The translations under genes and the position numbers were made by a program. The notes beneath the pieces were generated by a model. It saw nothing but the letters and a program-made list of their open reading frames with translations, made no database searches and had not been told where the DNA came from. From Schlesneria sp. (GTDB lineage: Bacteria > Planctomycetota > Planctomycetia > Planctomycetales > Planctomycetaceae), in assembly GCA_028291515.1 (NCBI GenBank), contig JAQGHU010000085.1, positions 1 through 64,000 on the forward strand: a stretch of DNA of 64,000 nucleotides. The letters run 5' to 3'. This document shows positions 26,726-36,167 of the stretch, piece after piece; the first letter of the stretch is position 1; each line of letters starts with the position of its first letter.

Positions 26726-27157
26726 ATGATTCTGCTGACCCAAGATGCGATCGACTATCACGCTTTGACCGAATCCGTTCGGTCGCCGAATTCGGGTGCC
26801 GTGGTCCTCTTTCTGGGGACCGTTCGCGAGATGACTGGCGGGCGGCGGACCGTGGCGCTGGACTACGAGGGCTACCCGGAGATGGCTCAGGCCAAGCTGG
26901 CGGAACTTGAGACCGCTGCCAGAGAGCGGTGGCCGATCGACCGTGTTGGCATCGTTCACCGGTTGGGACACTTGGAGTTGGGTGAGATTAGTGTCGCGGT
27001 GGCTGTCAGTTGTCCGCACCGGCAGCAGGCGTTTGAAGCCGGAAAGTTTCTGATCGATGAGCTGAAAGTCTCTGTTCCGATCTGGAAAAAAGAGAATTGG
27101 GATGACGGATCGACCGAATGGGTTCATCCGAGTGGTGAATTGCCGCCGCCGGTGTGA
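26726..27157 (+). CDS. moaE: molybdopterin synthase catalytic subunit MoaE
   Basis: With MoaD, adds two sulfurs to cyclic pyranopterin monophosphate to make molybdopterin. At 143 residues it has family length when started at 26726; a longer frame runs back into the repeat and is not protein-like. Motifs: GAVVLFLGTVREMTGGR, LDYEGYPEMAQAKLAELE, VAVSCPHRQQAFEAGKFLID and VPIWKKENWDDGS, whose lysines are near the catalytic site. Confidence 0.94.
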   Translation: MILLTQDAIDYHALTESVRSPNSGAVVLFLGTVREMTGGRRTVALDYEGYPEMAQAKLAELETAARERWPIDRVGIVHRLGHLELGEISVAVAVSCPHRQQAFEAGKFLIDELKVSVPIWKKENWDDGSTEWVHPSGELPPPV

Positions 27158-27265
27158 CGCAAAGCAGGCTGGTTCCGCATAGAATGCGATCAGTTGGGCG
27201 ACAATTCCCGCCTCATTCTCCATTGGTCCGATTGGCCGCGAACTCGCTGCCAGATGACGAGCAAG

Positions 27266-28267
27266 ATGTCTGAACTGCTACCTCTTATCGATTCCTTTGG
27301 CCGGTTGCATAACAACCTGCGCATCAGCGTGACGGACCGCTGCAACATTCGCTGCTTCTATTGCATGCCAGCCGAAAATGTTGAGTTCATGGACAAGCAG
27401 GAATTACTGACGTTTGAGGAGATCGAACGCTTTGTCCGCGTTGTCGTGCCGCTGGGGATCAACAAGCTGCGACTGACGGGGGGCGAACCGCTGGTTCGTC
27501 GCGATTTGGATCAGCTTGTTTCGCGGCTGGCTGCGATCCCGGGGATTGAAGATATCGGTCTAACGACCAACGGCATCCTGCTGGCTGAACAGGCTGAGGC
27601 TCTTCATGCCGCAGGATTGCGGCGGATCAATGTCAGTCTGGACGCATTGACGCCGGGGAAGTTTAAGCAGTTCACTCGGCGCGACGGGTTCGAAAAGGTG
27701 ATCGAAGGGATCAAGGCGGCTCAGCGAGTCGGCTTTGACCCGGTGAAAGTGAACGCGGTTTCTGTGCGTGGCTTGACCGAGGAAGAAATCGTCCCGTTCG
27801 GTGACTTCGCGCGAAATACCGGCGTGGAGGTTCGGTTCATCGAATACATGCCGCTGGACGCCGACAACGCCTGGGAGCGCGAGAAGGTCTTGTTCGCTCA
27901 CGAAATCATCGAACGGCTCTCGGCCGAAATCATGCCGTTGATTCCCGAAGGAAATCAAGAACCGCATGCTCCGGCGACCGACTTTGTTTTTGAAGACGGG
28001 ATTGGGCGGATCGGCTTCATCGCGTCCATCAGCCAGCCATTTTGTATGAGTTGCAATCGGATCCGCATCACGGCGGATGGCAAGCTGCGCAATTGCCTGT
28101 TCAGCCTGGAGGAAACCGATCTTCGCTTGCTACTGCGAAGGACAGGAAGCGACGCCGAGATTGCCGCCGCCGTTCGAGCCAGCGTCGCCGCCAAGAAAGA
28201 GGGTCACGAGATCAACACGGCTCGTTTCATTCAACCCGAACGACCCATGTACTCCATCGGTGGATAG
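27266..28267 (+). CDS. moaA: GTP 3',8-cyclase MoaA
   Basis: Radical SAM enzyme that starts molybdenum cofactor synthesis by rearranging GTP. 333 residues from the ATG at 27266 (27254 is also possible). It has the N-terminal SAM cluster CNIRCFYC, the GGEPL motif, a C-terminal second iron-sulfur cluster in CMSCNRIRITADGKLRNC, and the C-terminal double glycine (YSIGG) needed for catalysis in the family. It follows moaE by 108 bases. moaC, mog and moeA are not in this window. Confidence 0.95.
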   Translation: MSELLPLIDSFGRLHNNLRISVTDRCNIRCFYCMPAENVEFMDKQELLTFEEIERFVRVVVPLGINKLRLTGGEPLVRRDLDQLVSRLAAIPGIEDIGLTTNGILLAEQAEALHAAGLRRINVSLDALTPGKFKQFTRRDGFEKVIEGIKAAQRVGFDPVKVNAVSVRGLTEEEIVPFGDFARNTGVEVRFIEYMPLDADNAWEREKVLFAHEIIERLSAEIMPLIPEGNQEPHAPATDFVFEDGIGRIGFIASISQPFCMSCNRIRITADGKLRNCLFSLEETDLRLLLRRTGSDAEIAAAVRASVAAKKEGHEINTARFIQPERPMYSIGG

Positions 28268-28279
28268 GAATTAGTCTCG

Positions 28280-28453
28280 ATGAACTCACAGAGCTTTTTC
28301 GTCGGGTGGGGAACTCTGACTCTAATCAACGCGGGGTTGGCTCAGGGAAAGAACCGCAGCGGACTGAACTGGTTTCTGATCTCGCTACTGCTAGGGCCGA
28401 TCGCGACATTCGTGTTGGTCGCGCTGTGTCCAAAGTTGCCGTCACAGATCTAA
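28280..28453 (+). CDS. 57-residue membrane protein downstream of moaA
   Basis: A short gene starting 12 bases after the moaA stop. The translation begins MNSQSFFVGWGTLTLINAGL and continues with AQGKNRSGLNWFLISLLLGP and IATFVLVALCPKLPSQI. It has a first hydrophobic segment, a short loop with a KNRSGLNWF turn, and a second hydrophobic segment. The GRSG-x-x-WF-x-x-x-x-LGP pattern is common in small two-helix membrane proteins of unknown role. The close spacing suggests cotranscription with moaA. No function can be assigned. Confidence 0.65.
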   Translation: MNSQSFFVGWGTLTLINAGLAQGKNRSGLNWFLISLLLGPIATFVLVALCPKLPSQI

Positions 28454-28778
28454 TGCCCTGTTCGTGTCTGATTTTCGAGGCATCAACGCCTACGAATGTT
28501 GCATCGACTTCCTGCGAAACCGCGATGGACTTGGTGACAACTGCTTCATCTAAGACTGTCGTTGATTTTTTGAGACGAGTCTTCTTAGTGGACCTTGTCG
28601 ATCACTCGCGATGCCAAATCGATACCGGTGCAATTCACACATCCTGATGGCGGACTAGAGTTTCTAGATTGGTTGACGCGCGACGACTCTCGTTCGCACT
28701 CGCCCCGATCTGTATCCGGAATAAGACGGACTAGATCCGTTGATCGCGGACTCAATCTTCGGGCTGCCACAACCTCGC
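28454..28778. other. intergenic, no gene seen
   Basis: About 325 bases without a supported gene, followed by the sigma-54-like promoter of the DUF1559 gene. Open frames here are short and lack ribosome sites. Confidence 0.5.
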
Positions 28779-28794
28779 TGGCACTTGGTTTGCA
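28779..28794 (+). promoter_or_regulatory. sigma-54-type promoter upstream of DUF1559 gene
   Basis: TGGCACT-TGGT-TTGCA matches the sigma-54 consensus TGGCACG-N4-TTGCA at every consensus position but one, with exact spacing. It lies 93 bases upstream of the pilin-like gene start at 28888. Control of pilin genes by sigma-54 is established in other bacteria (PilS/PilR). Confidence 0.6.
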
Positions 28795-28887
28795 TTTCGT
28801 TCAATAAGCAGATCTGCGCGCTCACATAAAGATGCATGTCCATTCGTTATCGATGTTGTTCTCAGTCTTATCTGAAGGGACGGAACC

Positions 28888-29805
28888 ATGGCGGCGAGAC
28901 GGCGGCAAGTTGGGTTCACGTTGATTGAGCTGTTGGTGGTCATCGCGATAATCGCGGTACTGATCGCCTTGTTGTTGCCGGCGGTTCAGCAGGCGCGGGA
29001 GTCGGCTCGGCGGACTCAATGCAAAAACAACTTGAAGCAGATCGGGTTGGCGCTGCACAACTACCACGATACGTTCAGCACTCTTCCTCCCGGAGCGATC
29101 CAGGACTTCACTGGAAACGCGCAGAACGAAGCGTCCTGGATTTCGATGATTCTGCCCGGTATCGATCAAACTCCGCTCTACAACCGGGCCAACTTCAGTT
29201 CCTGTTTTGGTTGTACCGCTGCTCCCGGCAATCCCTCCTATGAGATCACCAGCCCCACGATTCCGATGATGTTGTGTCCCTCTGATGTCGATGCGGGGTT
29301 GGTCTACAACGCCTATCGCCGCGGTAATTACGCTGCGAACACCGGGATCGGTCCCCTGCACAGTGTGAATGATCCCAACGATCCGACGCGGACCGCGATT
29401 GGGCCATTCACGATGAATAGCAAGAAAAGTCTGCGAGACTTTCTGGATGGGACGACCAATACCATCGTCGTTGCTGAACTGTTGAAGTCGCCAGGTGCGG
29501 ATTTTCGTGGGGTAATGCACTATCCGGAGGGGCCGCTCTATCAGCATGATCAAACCCCAAACAGCAGTGTGCCCGATCAGTTCCGCAGCGGATTGTGTGT
29601 TTCAATACCTCGAGCACCCTGCGTCGGTGTCTATAACGCCTACAACGATCGAGCGATCGTTCTGGCCGCGAGAAGCCTGCATGTGGGTGGCGTACACGTG
29701 CTGATGGGGGATGGTTCCGGCCGATTCGTCAGCGACAATGTCCATCGCCCGACATGGCAGGCACTATCCACGCCCGGCGGCGGCGAGACAATCGGCGAGT
29801 TCTAA
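28888..29805 (+). CDS. DUF1559 pilin-like (pseudopilin) protein
   Basis: A 305-residue protein of the large planctomycete DUF1559 family. The N-terminus has a prepilin-type leader and methylation motif, [20 protein letters not shown], with cleavage expected before Phe and the usual Glu five residues on. It is followed by [20 protein letters not shown] and NLKQIGLALHNYHDT. The C-terminus has the family block HVLMGDGSGRFVSDNVHRPT and ends near GGGETIGEF. It probably assembles in a pilus- or secretion-like fibre at the cell envelope. A ribosome site (AAGGGACGG) precedes the ATG. The lipoprotein gene follows after a family C repeat. Confidence 0.95.
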   Translation: MAARRRQVGFTLIELLVVIAIIAVLIALLLPAVQQARESARRTQCKNNLKQIGLALHNYHDTFSTLPPGAIQDFTGNAQNEASWISMILPGIDQTPLYNRANFSSCFGCTAAPGNPSYEITSPTIPMMLCPSDVDAGLVYNAYRRGNYAANTGIGPLHSVNDPNDPTRTAIGPFTMNSKKSLRDFLDGTTNTIVVAELLKSPGADFRGVMHYPEGPLYQHDQTPNSSVPDQFRSGLCVSIPRAPCVGVYNAYNDRAIVLAARSLHVGGVHVLMGDGSGRFVSDNVHRPTWQALSTPGGGETIGEF

Positions 29806-29837
29806 CTGACCGTTCGCGATGATGGCTGTTTTGGATT

Positions 29838-29915
29838 GGGTGTCACTCGTCCTCGGTGTGGCCTGGCCTCAGTTCAAGTACGGCCATGTCGAAGACTTCA
29901 AGTCAGTGGTAACCC
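29838..29915. repeat. diverged family C inverted repeat
   Basis: GGGTGTCACT near 29838 and AGTGGTAACCC near 29905-29915 are the outer arms; the inner CGGCCATGTCGAAGACTTCA matches the member at 26618. It lies between the DUF1559 gene and its lipoprotein partner. Confidence 0.65.
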
Positions 29916-29976
29916 TGTTTTCGATTCGGCGCATTCGAATTTCTCTTCGTGCAATTTGTACTCGGGAGGCGACTGG

Positions 29977-30450
29977 ATGATTGATCGAGCAGCCGTTTGG
30001 TTGAGGAGATGTTTCTGCGCATGGATGTCGGCAACTTCGATCATGATTGTCAGCGGTTGCGGTGCGAAGAGCGGCCCTGAGCGAGCTAACGTCTCAGGTG
30101 AAGTGACGCTCGACGGGCAACCGGTCGAAAAGGGTGTCATTGCCTTCGTTCCGGATGGAGCGACACAAGGTCCGACGGCCGGTGCAGCCATCCTGGGCGG
30201 GAAATATGCCACGCCGCCCGGTTCGGGGCCAGTGTTGGGAACTCATCGCGTGGAGATTACCGCTCACCGGATGGCCATGGTCGTCGAGGGTGCTGGCATC
30301 GGTGGCGGCGGCGTTGGCCCATCCGGGGGCGTGGCCATGGAGAAATCCCAAATGTACGTGCCGACCCAATACAACAAAAACAGCACGCTCACGTTTGAGG
30401 TGAAGTCGGGCAAAAACGTTCAGGACTTTCCGCTGAAGTCGGCCCCCTAA
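29977..30450 (+). CDS. small lipoprotein paired with DUF1559 protein
   Basis: A 157-residue lipoprotein. The ATG at 29977 follows GGGAGG. The signal ends in the lipobox IVSGC, so Cys near residue 28 should be lipidated. The mature protein opens with [20 protein letters not shown], a transthyretin/carboxypeptidase-regulatory-like strand pattern common in planctomycetes, then a Gly-rich loop ([13 protein letters not shown]). It is linked to the DUF1559 gene upstream; the same two-gene module recurs at 48807-50261. Its role is unknown. Confidence 0.87.
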   Translation: MIDRAAVWLRRCFCAWMSATSIMIVSGCGAKSGPERANVSGEVTLDGQPVEKGVIAFVPDGATQGPTAGAAILGGKYATPPGSGPVLGTHRVEITAHRMAMVVEGAGIGGGGVGPSGGVAMEKSQMYVPTQYNKNSTLTFEVKSGKNVQDFPLKSAP

Positions 30451-30581
30451 GGTTAGGCTGTGAAGCATTTGCGGAAGTCGTCGACAGGCCCCTGCCCGAT
30501 TGCCCTCGTGACGGTGATGGACTAAAAGCATGGCGGCAAATCAAAGAGTCGCCGCCACTGCGAATCCAACGAGTCACCGTC

Positions 30582-31031
30582 ATGCGCGCCGTCGTTCAAC
30601 GAGTTAGTCGAGCCAAAGTCACTGTCGCCGGGGAAATCTCGGGCGAGATTGGAAGCGGCCTGCTGATCCTATTGGGAGTCGCCGATGATGATGCATCGCC
30701 CGACGCCGAGTTTCTGGCCGACAAACTGGTTGGGTTGCGAATCTTTCCCGATGATGAAGGGAAGATGAATCGGTCGTTGGCCGATATCGCGGGCGCGATG
30801 CTGGTGGTGAGTCAGTTCACGCTGCTGGGTGATTGCCGCAAAGGGAAACGTCCCAGCTTCATCAAGGCCGCTCGCCCGGAAGTGGCCGTCGGTCTGTACA
30901 ACATGTTTGTCGCCGAGGTGCGAGGTCGAGGAATCACCGTTGCCACGGGTCGGTTTCAAGAGCACATGGATGTCGAACTGGTGAACGACGGGCCCGTGAC
31001 GCTGCTTGTTGATAGTCGCAAAGAGTTTTAA
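30582..31031 (+). CDS. dtd: D-aminoacyl-tRNA deacylase
   Basis: Hydrolyses D-aminoacyl-tRNA to recycle tRNA and keep D-amino acids out of protein. At 149 residues it is full length. Hallmarks: [17 protein letters not shown], the [17 protein letters not shown] catalytic segment (Thr in SQFTL) and the [11 protein letters not shown] cross-subunit GP motif that enforces chirality. It ends 28 bases before the stop of the convergent peptidase gene. Confidence 0.97.
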   Translation: MRAVVQRVSRAKVTVAGEISGEIGSGLLILLGVADDDASPDAEFLADKLVGLRIFPDDEGKMNRSLADIAGAMLVVSQFTLLGDCRKGKRPSFIKAARPEVAVGLYNMFVAEVRGRGITVATGRFQEHMDVELVNDGPVTLLVDSRKEF

Positions 31032-31059
31032 TTCTAGCGCGGGTCCATCGTGGGTTGAA

Positions 31060-32454
31060 CTATATTTGCTTGATCGATTCGCGGAAGGGTTGACCCGCTT
31101 TATAAAGTATCTGACGTTCCCGACAGTGGGGACGTTCTTCTTCGGGCGCGATCTCCATGGCTTCTTTCTCCCAGCGCCGGGCGTCTTCAAAGTCGCCCAG
31201 TTGAGCACACGTTGCTGCCAGGGTGTCGAGGAACTCCCAGTATGCATAACCAGACAATTCACACGCTTGATTCGAAAGTTCAAAGGCCCGCTGGCCATTG
31301 AGAAACGTCTCATCCGGGCAAGTCGCCAGCGTTCTCGCCAGATAGTTCATTGCCGAGAAATCGTTTGGGTTCAATGCGATTGCGTGTTCGAAGTCCGCAA
31401 TGGCATCAGCGTAATTCCCTAACTGGCGATGCAAGAATCCTCGATGGACGTAGGTGTCGCCAAACAATGGATCTATTCGAATTGCTTCGCTGAAGTCATC
31501 CATCGCGTGCTCATGGTTTTCCCGGCTGACACGAAGACCCCCGCGCCGACAGAACGCGGACGAGTCTACCGGCACCGGTTCCCAATCGCCTGGCCCCAGA
31601 AACTGCTTCGCGAATTCTGCGACCCCTTTTCCGAAGCACTTTCGGGCGGCACTGTCTCCGGCATCATCGACATGAGCTTCACGAACGAATGCGGCGAGTT
31701 GTCGACGGTGATCAGCAAGTATCAACCTGAAAACAATCTGGGCCAGCTCGTAGTTTCTTCGTTGACCATCCAGGTTATGGAAGCCGGTTCCCCACCAGAA
31801 ATCGCTTAACCCTTTATCTCGCCAATAGCTTTTGATGTCCGCCGCAGTTGCGACATCGAGTGTGAAACGGGACCAGTGTGGCATGGCCATTTCCTCGGCC
31901 AATTGGGTGATTCCCTCCTCGAACCAAAGTGGCAAATGGAGATGGGCCACACAGGCATGTGTCAATTCGTGCAAGAACGTTCGCTCCAAGGACTCGAGTG
32001 GCCCCGGTCGCATGGCGATTCGCAGGTAGCCCTCTTGGAAGCAGACGCCCGCCGACCTGAGATGCTCGAATTCAGGCTCATGTGGACGAACGAACCGACC
32101 GTAAGTCGAATTGTCCGCTGCGAGAAAAACGATGATCGGTCCTGCTTGGGCTTCGCCCGCCAGGTTCCCCAGTGACGCCTCAATTTGGGATAACCCGGTC
32201 TCGCCGAAATTGAGTAGTGATTTCGTATGCTCGTAGTCTCTTGGCGACAGCAGGAGCAGATGCTTGCTGCGCGTGAGTTGATATGAATTCCCTAGAGCGG
32301 TATCGACGGATTCCAGCCATTGCGTTGCGACATCGTTCCAAGCTTCGGCATGCTGCTGTTGCGGAACCTTCTGGTCGATCCAGCGCCGTATCACTTGCCA
32401 ATCAAGCTGCGGCAATTGAAAGGCTGCAGGAACCTCGGCCAGATTCAGAACCAT
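31060..32454 (-). CDS. HExxH peptidase-like protein with C-terminal TPR repeats
   Basis: A 464-residue protein. The central part has the gluzincin-like motif FLHELTHACVAHLHLPLWFE EG..(HELTH with a downstream Glu in WFEEGITQLAEE), suggesting a zinc metallopeptidase. The C-terminal third has TPR-like repeats (DDFSEAIRIDPLFGDTYVHR and ADAIADFEHAIALNPNDFSA). AAGG precedes the ATG at good spacing. No clear signal peptide is seen, so its location is uncertain; a missed upstream start is possible. Similar proteins are frequent in planctomycetes but unstudied. The substrate is unknown. Confidence 0.8.
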   Translation of the reverse strand: MVLNLAEVPAAFQLPQLDWQVIRRWIDQKVPQQQHAEAWNDVATQWLESVDTALGNSYQLTRSKHLLLLSPRDYEHTKSLLNFGETGLSQIEASLGNLAGEAQAGPIIVFLAADNSTYGRFVRPHEPEFEHLRSAGVCFQEGYLRIAMRPGPLESLERTFLHELTHACVAHLHLPLWFEEGITQLAEEMAMPHWSRFTLDVATAADIKSYWRDKGLSDFWWGTGFHNLDGQRRNYELAQIVFRLILADHRRQLAAFVREAHVDDAGDSAARKCFGKGVAEFAKQFLGPGDWEPVPVDSSAFCRRGGLRVSRENHEHAMDDFSEAIRIDPLFGDTYVHRGFLHRQLGNYADAIADFEHAIALNPNDFSAMNYLARTLATCPDETFLNGQRAFELSNQACELSGYAYWEFLDTLAATCAQLGDFEDARRWEKEAMEIAPEEERPHCRERQILYKAGQPFRESIKQI

Positions 32455-32607
32455 TTCGACACCTTGATCGGCGAATGGAAGCTGTGATCAATATGGCAAC
32501 GAGGTTATCGGCCGCACCGCGGCGTTTCAATTGGATGAAACCAACTGCATCTGCGATTGAGTCGCCTCATTCATGGCGGGCTCGCATTGTCTATAGGAGC
32601 TAAAGTA

Positions 32608-35600
32608 TCAATCGAACTTGAGCAGCCCGAAGGAACTCGGCTTTGGACGAGTTGTCGCCGGGTGAACCCAGGTCTGCATCCCCACGGTTGGTGTCGTGCG
32701 AGTGATCGCCGCGCCCCAGAAATTGCCGCGTTGTGGTGGACTGGCGACGAGTTCGTTCCAGGGGATCGCGGCTTCGACGCGCCAGTGCGTATCGTCCGCA
32801 TCGGTTGCCACATACCAGGCAGGATTCCAGCGGCGGTCTTCCCAGCAGGCTTCGCAGGTCCAGCCCCGCTGATCGACCTGGAATTCGTACCACGTCGTGT
32901 AGTCGCGATCGACATCCAGGCAGATCGTGACGCGGTCGTGCCGGCCCAGGTCGGCATCACGCGTTCGGCCCGGCTGAGGTCGATCGAGCGAAGCCCCTTC
33001 CAGTCGGGGGACGCTAATTCCGACGTACAGGAATTCAGAATCGTACGCCAACATCATCATCGCCGCCTGCGGGTCCGAAGGGTTCTTGATTTCGTCGGTA
33101 GGTGCCTCTGTCGTCAGCCGGATTTCACGAGCCGCCTCCCAGCAGGAGTCGGCCAGGATGCCGTCAAGCTGTGGTTTTGAATCGGTCCGCTGGCAGACGG
33201 CCATCGCTTGCGGAGCGCTGGCCGTGGCGAACATCAGCCAAATTTCGCGCTCGGCGAGCAGCTTGATCGAAGGGTCGACGGAACGATTGACGTAGCTGCG
33301 AAAGATGGAGTCGGATTTTGACATCGACCCTGTGGTTCGTTGCAGAGTTGCCAGTGGAAACTGAATGTCAGGCGTGCGAAAGAGTCCCGGTGACTGCATC
33401 TCCAACTGAGTGGCCAGTTCGGCGGCACGTTTGTGCCACTCTCGCATTTCGCCGGTTCGCCATTCATTTTGAACGGTCGTCTGCCGTGGTGCGTTGCCCT
33501 CGCGGCCGGGTTGGCGCATCCCGGGGTCCGAACCTTGAGGCAGGTTGACTCGATTCAATTGACCGGGTCGCGTGGTCTGCTTGATCGCGGGCGCTTCTTC
33601 CGTGTAGTTCGCCGTGTTGACCCCGCCGATGCCATTGGTCAACGTGTCCGCCGCCTGCTGAATCAGCCGTGCGTTGGCTTGAATATTGCCGGTGGACTGG
33701 ACTGTTTCATTCTTCATCCGCCGCATCCGTTGCCAGGCCGTTTCGCTGCTGATCCAGAATTGATACAGCCACCGCATCGCATCGAGAGCCGCGGGCTCTT
33801 GCGGGTATCGCCTGATCAGTTCGACGTTGGTTGCTTCCACGAGATCGAACAGTGAGCGTTCGCGGTATTCATCGGCCAGGCCGCGCAGCAGTTCGGCCCC
33901 TTGCCGCGAATCCATGTCTCGCACCAGTCCGCCCAGTTGTCCGATCATCTGACCGGCCATGCGAGGATCGTCGAGCGATCGATCGGCGATCGCCTGGAAG
34001 TTGCGATGTCGTTCAACCAGTTTCTGCATTCGTGCCAGATCGGTCTCATCAATCATGGCGAGTTCGCGCCGCGCATCGGACGCGGGACTGATGGAGAGGC
34101 CCGCGAAGAAGTCTCGTTTCAATGCTCCATCCGCGGCCGGGCGACCATCGACACCAATCCAGCGGTATGTGACATGCCGAGCCTTGCTGGGCTCGATGGT
34201 GTCGCTCTTCCGCATCAAGGCTTCGCTGAACGAGGCTGCCAGTCGCACGGACATCCGCCGGCGCGGCAGGTATTCGTCGAGATCAAGGACGGCATCGCCC
34301 CCGCTGCCAGCACCGAGTTGCAGATAGACGCGATCGACCTTCCAGGCGGGCAAGCCAGTGAATTCGCGCTGTTCGGTATAACGCGTGGAATCAGCCGCTT
34401 GATCGATCGCCTTCAACGCGGCATCGAACAACAACTGGGCCGCGGCATCGTTCTTCGCGGGCTGGTCCAGGATCACGATGTTCGGTCGCCACGTTCGTAG
34501 CTGTCGAACGAGGACGCTGAGCAGTGACGGAGCGAGCTTGCCTTCCGTGCGTTTCTGCCATTCGGCGATCAGTTTATCTGACGAGTACTCGAGGCCTGGA
34601 ATCATGACTGGTAGCTGCCAATAGATGTCGCCTGTGTTACCGCCCGCCTGCTGCACGGCCGCTTGCAATTTCGAGTCGACATCGCCGCCTGCTGCCGCTG
34701 GACCCAGGTCCTGACGATTGGCCACCCAGACGGCACTGCGATAACCTTGCTCACCCGACAACTTCGCGGTCCAGGCGGGCGTCAGTTGTGACGGTCGCGA
34801 TTGCAGCGACAAGATCGCCGCACGTCGATTGGTGCCACGTGCTGGTTGCCACGAACGGCCGCCGTCTTCGGTGCGAATGATCGCTCCGAATTCGCCAACT
34901 GCGACCCCCAGCGCGTCGTTCATGAATCGCAATGAATTAAGCGGCGCTGTTTGGCCGGTCAGGTAACGCTGCCAATTTCGCCCGCCATTGGCACTATGCC
35001 AGACGACACTCCCCGGTGAGCCGATCAACCAGACATTGGTACCGCGTGATTCGACCGCACGGAAGTCCATGCCGATTCGCAATTCGTCGGGAAGCAGCGT
35101 CTCGGGAGATTCCCAGACAACACCGCCGCTGCTGGTTCGTAGCACCAATCCGCCATCTCCGGCTAGCCAGCCGGAATCATCCGGTAGAACGGTGACGGCG
35201 CGGATGGTCCGCAGTCCTTGCTGCGGCAGTTTGGATGTCAATAACTGTTCGCCACCGACCAGGGAGAGTCGTCCTTCAGGCCCGGCAACTGCACCCATAT
35301 CAGGTTCGACGAAGCAGGCTGCTCGCCAAGGTGCGTTCGTCGAACCGATGACCGGTTGCCAGGTCTTGCCGCTGTCCTTGGTCTTCATGATGCCCGAAGG
35401 AACATCTGTAGTAGGGCGACCGACGATCACACCCTCTTCAAGTCCGAAGAAGCGGACGTATGTGATCGGCGGAAGATTTCCGTCGCCCAATCGACGCCAA
35501 GTGGTGCCCGCGTTTTCGGTGAACAGCAGCACACCGGTATCGAGGCCCGTGAATGGTGAGATCTCGCTGCCAGCGACCCAGCCGATTTGATCGGTCAAGA

Positions 35601-35862
35601 AGCAGACGCTGTTGAATTGACTCGTCACGCCGCTGGCGACAGGTTGCCAGGTGAGACCGCTGTCGGATGTTCTCCAGATGGCTCCTTGTGCGCCGACGGC
35701 ATAGCCGTTTTTGGAGCCGACGAAAAAGACGGAGTTCAGCGAGGCATCGTCACGCCAAGTGGATGCGAGATCGGCGGCTGGAGCCACTGATGACAAGCCC
35801 AACCCGATAAAGAGGGCGACGATCAGTTCACGAAATCCATACCGTCGGCTGCATCCGTGCAT
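32608..35862 (-). CDS. secreted Ycf48-like propeller protein with C-terminal CBM9-like domain
   Basis: A 1084-residue exported protein. The ATG at 35862 has GGAGG six bases upstream and opens a signal peptide (RELIVALFIGLGLSSVAPAA). Residues to about 350 form BNR/Ycf48-like repeats with the pattern GxxGxIxRTxDxGxxWQ (AQGAIWRTSDSGLTWQPVAS, GEFGAIIRTEDGGRSWQPAR). A central region (about 365-560) includes LVRQLRTWRPNIVILDQP and could be a degenerate PIG-L-like fold, but lacks the HPDDE zinc motif; this is a guess. A helical region follows. The end (about 905-1084) looks like a CBM9/DOMON-type fold: PQLDGILADSCWEAA, MMLAYDSEFLYVGISVP, WYEFQVDQRG and WRVEAAIPWNEL. It may bind carbohydrate at the cell surface. 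Function unknown. Confidence 0.85.
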   Translation of the reverse strand: MHGCSRRYGFRELIVALFIGLGLSSVAPAADLASTWRDDASLNSVFFVGSKNGYAVGAQGAIWRTSDSGLTWQPVASGVTSQFNSVCFLTDQIGWVAGSEISPFTGLDTGVLLFTENAGTTWRRLGDGNLPPITYVRFFGLEEGVIVGRPTTDVPSGIMKTKDSGKTWQPVIGSTNAPWRAACFVEPDMGAVAGPEGRLSLVGGEQLLTSKLPQQGLRTIRAVTVLPDDSGWLAGDGGLVLRTSSGGVVWESPETLLPDELRIGMDFRAVESRGTNVWLIGSPGSVVWHSANGGRNWQRYLTGQTAPLNSLRFMNDALGVAVGEFGAIIRTEDGGRSWQPARGTNRRAAILSLQSRPSQLTPAWTAKLSGEQGYRSAVWVANRQDLGPAAAGGDVDSKLQAAVQQAGGNTGDIYWQLPVMIPGLEYSSDKLIAEWQKRTEGKLAPSLLSVLVRQLRTWRPNIVILDQPAKNDAAAQLLFDAALKAIDQAADSTRYTEQREFTGLPAWKVDRVYLQLGAGSGGDAVLDLDEYLPRRRMSVRLAASFSEALMRKSDTIEPSKARHVTYRWIGVDGRPAADGALKRDFFAGLSISPASDARRELAMIDETDLARMQKLVERHRNFQAIADRSLDDPRMAGQMIGQLGGLVRDMDSRQGAELLRGLADEYRERSLFDLVEATNVELIRRYPQEPAALDAMRWLYQFWISSETAWQRMRRMKNETVQSTGNIQANARLIQQAADTLTNGIGGVNTANYTEEAPAIKQTTRPGQLNRVNLPQGSDPGMRQPGREGNAPRQTTVQNEWRTGEMREWHKRAAELATQLEMQSPGLFRTPDIQFPLATLQRTTGSMSKSDSIFRSYVNRSVDPSIKLLAEREIWLMFATASAPQAMAVCQRTDSKPQLDGILADSCWEAAREIRLTTEAPTDEIKNPSDPQAAMMMLAYDSEFLYVGISVPRLEGASLDRPQPGRTRDADLGRHDRVTICLDVDRDYTTWYEFQVDQRGWTCEACWEDRRWNPAWYVATDADDTHWRVEAAIPWNELVASPPQRGNFWGAAITRTTPTVGMQTWVHPATTRPKPSSFGLLKFD

Positions 35863-36024
35863 GACCGCCTCCACTGATTCAGACAAAAAGATCTAAGCCG
35901 TGGGATTGTATGTATTTCGGCAATCGGCAGAAGGGGAGTTTTGTTCGGGGGAAGACCAAAGGCGAAATCGGTATTGCAGTATCGGTTTCGGATGATGGCG
36001 TAGGCGATTACATCGGTCCTATTG

Positions 36025-36135
36025 GTAGACGGCACACTCCTTGTGCCGAACTCTTTTCTGTTTGCAACCACTCGATTGGTCACGAAATCTTCCACAAAGA
36101 TGCAAAGCCTTCGGCACACGGAGTGTGCCGTCTAC
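36025..36135. repeat. GTAGACGGCACAC inverted repeat (family B)
   Basis: Left arm 36025-36048 and right arm 36112-36135 pair at 23 of 24 positions. Nearly identical to the member at 2231 but with a longer internal spacer (63 bases). It lies between the FG-GAP gene end and the Ycf48-like gene start; 35863-36167 holds no other feature. Confidence 0.85.
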
Positions 36136-36167
36136 ATTGGGGGAAGAGCCCATGCGATAAGCGATGA

